Shown here: one piece after another, positions 58,531 to 64,000 of the stretch
How the letters are laid out: each line of letters opens with the position of its first letter
How positions within the stretch are numbered: position 1 is the stretch's first letter
Origin: Bombyx mori
Taxonomy: Eukaryota; Arthropoda; Insecta; Lepidoptera; Bombycidae
Direction of reading: 5' to 3'
Assembly (NCBI RefSeq): GCF_030269925.1
Contig: NC_085127.1
Location: 9,741,501 to 9,805,500, forward strand
DNA: 64,000 nt
Made by a program: the position numbers and the translations under genes
The notes under the pieces: generated by a model
What the model saw: only the letters and a program-made list of their open reading frames with translations
Told to the model about the DNA's origin: nothing
Database searches by the model: none

Positions 58531-59359
58531 TATTTGCCTGATATTATTTGCCGACTAGAGGGTGCTATGTTATTATTTTTAGTATTGCTATTTGCCAAAA
58601 GATTGCGGATTGCCACTGTTTTATAAGTAAATGCTTTTCTATAGATAAGTTTTTAGAACTACTTTCACACACACCTACATTGAATATTGCAAAACTTTTT
58701 ATATGTTTTTTTCAGACATTCAAGATTTTTTTTGGAGCCAAATAAAATCAAAGCAAAACAAACAAGGCAATTCTTAGTTATTTGTGTAAAAAAATAGCAT
58801 CGTTTCAGTTTTCATGTAGTAAACAAGGAAATAAGAAGTGCTTATCTCGTTTTTTCCTAAAGATATTTTCAATCCAAGTTACAGTTGTCCCTTTCGCGCT
58901 TCACTCGGGAAAGGATTGACGGAGTAAGAATTATTTGTAAAGCCTATTCTCATTGATCGTTAATTGAATTATATGAGTTCTATTGATGCAACTAATTTTT
59001 TTTACTTTTTTTATATAACTTTTTTTCTTTACGTTAAGGTACATACGTTAAAGTACATTTGATTTCGGGATCGATTCTCTTACAGTTTGTATTATTCGAA
59101 CAAATACGGTAGACGAAAGACATGGTTATGATTTATTGTCTCATTTTGAGCAAATCCTATGAATATATTTAGGAAATGAAGCGCGGGATCCGAGCTGTAA
59201 TTCCATGTTGCTTACACAAAACGTTATTTTGAAAAATACGAATATGATTTATTAACAACATAAAAGATTAGTCGTTTTCTATTTCAGTAATAGTACATTT
59301 TGATATACTCTTGGAAATATTTAAAATACAGATAGCCCTAACTCTTTTAATCAGATAAA
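58531..59359. other. Unique AT-rich sequence
   Basis: No supported feature was found beyond the end of the LINE relic. Confidence 0.4.
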
Positions 59360-59455
59360 AAAGGTTTTTTTTGTTGCCTAGGTGGGTGAACTAACCGCCC
59401 GGTGTTAAGAAGCTACTGGCATTTATGTGTATTATCTATGGCTACTGGAGTTTTT
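59360..59455 (-). repeat. Worn Bm1 3' scrap
   Basis: The words 'ttttgttgcctaggtgggtg' and 'cgcccggtgttaagaagcta' are a degenerate copy of the reverse Bm1 tail region, just before a better copy. Confidence 0.6.
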
Positions 59456-59460
59456 TCTTT

Positions 59461-59985
59461 TATTTTTTTATTGCTTAGATGGTTGGACGAGCTCACAGCC
59501 CACCTGGTGCTAAGTGGTTACTGGAGCCCATAGACATCTACAACGTAAATGCACCGCCTGCCTTGAGATTTAAGTTCTAAGGTCTCGAGTATAGTTACAA
59601 CGGCTGCCCTACCCTTCAAACCGAAACGCATTACTGCTTCACGGCAGAAATAGGCAGAGTGGTGGTACCTACCCGTGCGGACTCACAAGAGGTCCTACCA
59701 CTAACAAAGACAACACAACGTGAATGCCACCTACCTTAAGACTAGAGATCCGTCTCAATTATATTTACGCAAACTATAACATATTGATGCCTTAGATTTT
59801 TATTACACGATGCTATTCCCTCATCGTGGATGTCATGCGTGAACACGAGTTAAGTATTTGGTGCTGAGAAAACTTGGTGCCGGCCTGCGGGACTTGAATA
59901 CAGTACAGTCGCATCATATAGGCTACGACCTAACACTAGGTGGACTGTAAGCTCGTCCACCCATATAAGCAGTAAAAAAAATATT
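59461..59985 (-). repeat. Bm1 SINE fused head-to-head with a plus-oriented tail
   Basis: A reverse-oriented, near full-length Bm1 (59461-59925) includes the central 'acacgatgctattccctcat' block and a worn head. It is followed without gap by a short plus-oriented Bm1 3' end ('cctaacactaggtggactgt' to 'aagcagtaaaaaaaa', 59925-59985). Part of the body is duplicated in altered form near 59710-59760. Confidence 0.85.
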
Positions 59986-61765
59986 GTAGAATGGATAAAA
60001 AAGCCTTTATTGTAACTGATGTCAAACTAAACTGCTGTCTTAGAGTTACTTTTTTTGAGCAAAATTAGATTGCGTCTACACAGCTTTATATTACATTTTG
60101 ATCAAAGAACATTTCTATTAAAAACACCGAAAATGGATCTTCGAATTGACACTAATAAAATATGACTGATATAATATTGATAACATTGAAACACAATTTA
60201 TTTTCGTCTTCGTAAATATCAAGACACCTTCAAATCCACCGGGAGTTAGAAAAATTGGTATCGAATGCTTTCCGTATTTTCTTTTAGCGGAATAAATGAA
60301 ATATCTTTGAATGAAAAATTCTTTTAATGCAAAATTAGAAATAAGTTGTGAATCTATTTGTTGAGCGTAAATCGGAGGTCTTCATAAGACTATTATTAAT
60401 ACCGCTCTATAGTATTTTAATTATATTACTAAAGGAGAGTTCAGTTGGGCTTTTGAGCTTATTCGATTCTCTGCAAACAGCCTCATAGTCACTATACGTG
60501 AGGTGGTAATCCGGCTATCAAACTCTTATCATAATAAGAGTTTTGAAGCCCCTATAGATGCATCACTCATACATATAAAGCAAGCATAATTAGCCAATGT
60601 ATAAATTCTAACAAGCGTTGCTTTCCCGAAAAATACTTTGAAGATTATATGTCATTAGGTTTTCTAATAACTCATTTTCATTTGTGTGAAAAAATCGTTT
60701 TTCATGAAGAACAAAAAAAGTATTTTATTTGGTTTTCACGAGACGTAAACATATTTAAAATTATTTTTACAGTTTAATCTTACGGTTTTTATTGCCATTT
60801 CTTTTCATATTGTCGACGTTTCGAATACTTAACAGTTTTCGTGGTCACCGACGGACGGACTAAGGTATTTATTCGTAGTTTTTTTTTTTTTCGACCAGTG
60901 GGCTGAACTTCATACACGAGGTTTTAACGGGAAAATATGCGATGTCTTAACTGTCCACGTTGGGAGTGGGAGCGGGCCCGAAGATATTCTAAAGCCCGAT
61001 GTATAGCACGTTTAATAGCGAAGATACATTTGGAAAAAATATCTAAAAAACTATTAAATCTGAATAAAAAAAAGTGTGTGTGTCCGCTCCGACGCACGAC
61101 TGGAGTTTACTGGATATAAAAAATTAAACGAAACAATACGAGAAATAGTTCTATATTACGACAACACGATACACTACAGATTATTAACAAATTAACGAGA
61201 CACAAAACAAACGACTAACAAATATATGAAAATACAATAATGAGAGAAACGCGCGATCAGTACGAGGCTTTGTGGCGGACTGCCGGCGCAGGCGCATAAC
61301 GCATTTCGTGTGACATGCTAGTACGATTTTGGTCCCCATAATTTTCATACCCCGGGCCTATATATGTAAATCGATTCTAAAGGAGTAAACTCCAAAAAAT
61401 CCTGTTACTACTTTCAATAAGACGGTGAAACTTTATGGGACGTAAAAGTAAGCTCTTAAACCGAATTCCATTGGTTGAATTTAGCTTTATTTCGAATTTG
61501 TTTGGCGTTACAGATTCAGCACACGGGATAAGGTTAAATTGAACAGAATCTCAAAGGATTAACGTATTACCGGGATTAGGAAGTGAGATTATATCGGAAA
61601 CAAAGCCTTTAGCGCGACAATGATCGTGTTTGTTTATAATGTTTACGAACTCGATGATTTTAGTTTCGTCTGATTAAATCTTATCGAATTCACTCTCCTA
61701 TGTTCGTTGATGGAAACATTGAGGTGTTTCATATCTCAATTCAATTTATTGATTCATTCTTCATA
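59986..61765. other. AT-rich, with a CpG-richer patch
   Basis: No gene is recognised. A patch at 61245-61310 ('ggcggactgccggcgcaggc') is GC-rich, and a 60-codon arginine-rich frame lies at 60937-61119; neither matches a known family. The patch may belong to an unnamed repeat. Confidence 0.35.
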
Positions 61766-61773
61766 CCTTATAT

Positions 61774-62250
61774 CAGTGATTCTGAACCTTTTTTTTGTTG
61801 CGGCACATATTTAACGATTTCAAAATTTGGCGGCACACAAAGAAAAAGAAAAAAATTATTTACTTACTACCGAAGCACATACATTTGCCAATTTGGACGA
61901 AAGAAAAGGTGCAGTAACTACTATGCAACACCTTGTGAATCCCAACTGTCAGTAAAACAACAGTTTTATACGCAGAAGTGGCAAGTGTGCGCCGACTTGA
62001 GACATATTCCTATTGCTATGCACGCCGCTTCATCATAATTTGGCACTAAGAAAAACCGTGTTGCAAAGCAAATAATAAAATAATTTATTTTTTTGTGGAT
62101 TCAATATATATTCGTGTTAAAAATATTTTTCTTTTTAAATGATATAATTTAATAATATTAACATTATTATATATTTGCAAAATTTGGCGGCACACTTTTG
62201 AAATTTGGCGGCACACAAAAGTGCCGCGGCACAGTGGTTGAGAATCACTG
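61774..62250. mobile_element. hAT-type MITE
   Basis: The ends are CAGTGATTCTGAACC and GGTTGAGAATCACTG, inverted with one mismatch in 15. The flanks are ccttatat (61766-61773) and ccttatac (62251-62258), an 8-bp duplication with one difference. Both subterminal parts carry 'ggcggcacac' and 'gcggcac' words in inverted arrangement. At 477 bp with no transposase it is non-autonomous. An open frame at 61700-62038 lies mostly inside it and is fortuitous. Confidence 0.88.
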
Positions 62251-62474
62251 CCTTATACCATAAATATGATACGTGATAAGTAATGATGAATATAGAATCA
62301 AAGTTGAGTTCAGTAAAGTTTTTCACGAACAAAATTAGTCCCGTAGGTGATCGGTTTCTATTTACTTCAATTTAATATTTAATGTTATTTTGTTTTAAGC
62401 TACTAAATGTGTCTTTGAGCTAGAAGAAGTACAAATAATGTTTCAGTTTTTAAAGATAGGATATTGAAAACCTA

Positions 62475-62894
62475 CTAGAGGTCCCGTAGTAGTCGAAATT
62501 CGACTATAATTAATTGGAATTGTATAATAAGTTTGTACACTATTATGATTGTATTTTATACTTCTATAATCACAAATTTCGCCAAGACAACACCATATAA
62601 AATATTAACAAAGACGAACCATATTCTATTCTCAATTTGACAACAGACGTCAAGAACAAAAGTTTAACAATAAATAGTATGCATGCGTGTGTGCGTCAAA
62701 TACATGGTATGTAGTGTGTGTAATGTTTTCTTTATTGATTTAATGTATCTTTTATGCATTATTTAAAAAGAATGTGAGCATTATGCACTTCTTCTCTATA
62801 TTCTCTATAAGTGTGGAAAATTTCATACTCCTCCGTCCGCGCAATTTTCGTAAAAAGGGACACAAAGTTTTTGCTTCACGTATTAATAAATAGA
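62475..62894 (-). mobile_element. Helitron-like element, 'acgtgaagcaaaaac' family
   Basis: This reverse-oriented copy has CTAG at 62475-62478, the subterminal hairpin just inside, and the TC end at 62893-62894. It is flanked by A and T as in the other copies. Confidence 0.85.
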
Positions 62895-63152
62895 TATTAT
62901 ACGCTGCTGTAATCTGTGTGTTTCATATCAAAGCAAGTCATCGTGGATTCTAATATGAAGGATGTTACGTAATTATGATGCTGACCCCTGCGGCTTCGGT
63001 AGCCACTTAAGACCAGACGGACTAAGAGTTCGCAGGCCCATCAACGCTTATGAAAAACGAGCGAGAGGCTTAATCCAGTGCGTCTTTCGTGCTATTAACT
63101 ACTGTCAAACAATGAAACAGGATTCTATCCGTGATTAATAGTTCGCAAAACA

Positions 63153-63443
63153 TTTATATATATAAGAATGAATTGCTGTTCGTTAGTCTCGCTAAAAATC
63201 GAGAACGGTTGGACCGATTTGGCTAGTTTTGGTCTTGAATTATTTGTAGGAAGTCCAGAGAAGGTTTAAAATGTAGATAAATATGAAAAGACTCGGAATG
63301 AAATAAAAATAACAATTTTGTTTTTCCTTTGATGTGTCCCCCGTCGGACGGATTCCTTTTGTTTGTTTTAAGTTTATTTTATACAAAAGTTTATGTCTTT
63401 TATTTATCGATTGAAGCACTACGAAGTCTGCCGGATCAACTAG
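63153..63443 (+). mobile_element. Helitron-like element, 'gaattgctgttcg' family
   Basis: The 5' end is altered ('tttatatatataagaatg') but the body follows the copy at 53277. It ends 'ccggatcaactag' before a T. Confidence 0.75.
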
Positions 63444-64000
63444 TTTCAAATAATAATACATTGTTTGGAATACATAATTAAAATTAACTTCAATTACAAA
63501 TGTACAAATGCAAAGGAATAGAACGGCTTGGAGCTAAAACAAAAGCAGAAAACAAAATTGAAATACATTGTTTTTTTTTTGGTGGGTTACGGAACCGGTC
63601 GATTAGATTTATGAAATTCATTTTCCTAAAACGAAATTCTCCAGCCAATGGCCGTTTTGCTATCGAAGCTTTTGTTTTGTACTTTCCTTCTTCGTATTCG
63701 AGAAAATGTATACGTATATATATTTGGTTGGTCCATAAATATCTTAGATCTTGGTTTCCTTTCTCATTGCGACAAAAGAGGGTGATATAGTCCAACTAAA
63801 CTTTGTACCGTATAATAGACCGGATCATTTGAACCACATTAAAGTTGCTGAGTTGAGGCCGCTGTTCGCTTCTTTGGACTTGCTTATGTACTGATATTAA
63901 TCACCAACAATTAATCTAAAGGACATGAAAAATGTCCGGTTTATCTTTTTCTTGAGCTTAGAGTTGGTTTTCTTTACTATTAAGTATGCAAACTCTTAAA
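63444..64000. other. AT-rich, nothing recognised
   Basis: Open frames exist on both strands at 63490-63795. They mirror one another and have no motif, so I do not call a gene. Confidence 0.4.

Noticed and set aside
58186..58626. A 146-codon open frame
   Set aside because: Its central part matches the worn LINE 3' end and the rest has no motif, so it is not a gene.
61700..62038. A 112-codon open frame
   Set aside because: It mostly lies within the hAT-type MITE and has no domain.
63490..63795. Opposing open frames of about 100 codons
   Set aside because: Both strands are open over the same bases and neither translation resembles a known family.
1..64000. LTR retrotransposons or endogenous viral genes
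   Set aside because: I looked for paired long direct repeats with TG..CA ends and for gag-pol or envelope-type frames and saw none.

Overview
This window reads as lepidopteran genomic DNA, almost certainly from a silkworm (Bombyx mori or a very close relative). It is AT-rich and intron-containing, and it is filled with more than fifteen copies of the tRNA-headed Bm1-type SINE typical of Bombyx. It also holds 3' ends of a Bombyx jockey/BMC1-like LINE, three Helitron-like families common in Lepidoptera, and fossil hAT and mariner elements. There is no sign of bacterial operons, CRISPR arrays or rRNA.

Only one protein gene can be assembled with confidence: a three-exon, plus-strand gene at 11452-13340. 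Its 445-residue product carries protein prenyltransferase alpha-subunit repeats and matches PTAR1 (Drosophila tempura), the alpha-type subunit of a geranylgeranyltransferase. Directly upstream (5781-11258) lies a three-level nest of transposons. The outermost is a long-terminal-inverted-repeat DNA element. Inside it is a complete-length but decayed hAT element (6241-10710, exact 8-bp target duplication). Inside the hAT transposase is a 5'-truncated R1-clade-like LINE (7257-8416, exact 14-bp target duplication). The outer element ends under 200 bp from the Ptar1 start codon.

Region by region: 1-5780 is intergenic, with SINE and LINE relics and a putative DNA element bounded by GGGGTAAAT-type inverted ends. 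5781-13340 is the nested transposon plus Ptar1. 13341-18040 is a cluster of LINE 3' ends and Bm1 copies. 18040-24260 is mostly unique AT-rich DNA ending in a CpG-rich island (about 23930-24172) that looks like a promoter and first exon, with an ATG followed seven codons later by a GT donor. 24260-64000 has no recognisable coding exon. It contains Helitron-like copies, a dead mariner, many SINEs, a second tRNA-derived SINE, a hAT-type MITE and a perfect four-unit heat-shock-element-like motif at 48376-48395. One economical reading is that much of 24-64 kb is a long intron or regulatory region of the gene whose first exon lies at about 24.1 kb; this is inference only.

Apart from Ptar1, the features are mobile-element remnants rather than cooperating genes. 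The most unusual points are the nested insertion next to the Ptar1 promoter, the heat-shock-like motif, the CpG-rich candidate first exon, and several rearranged SINEs (a triplicated block, a head-to-head fusion and a snap-back palindrome).
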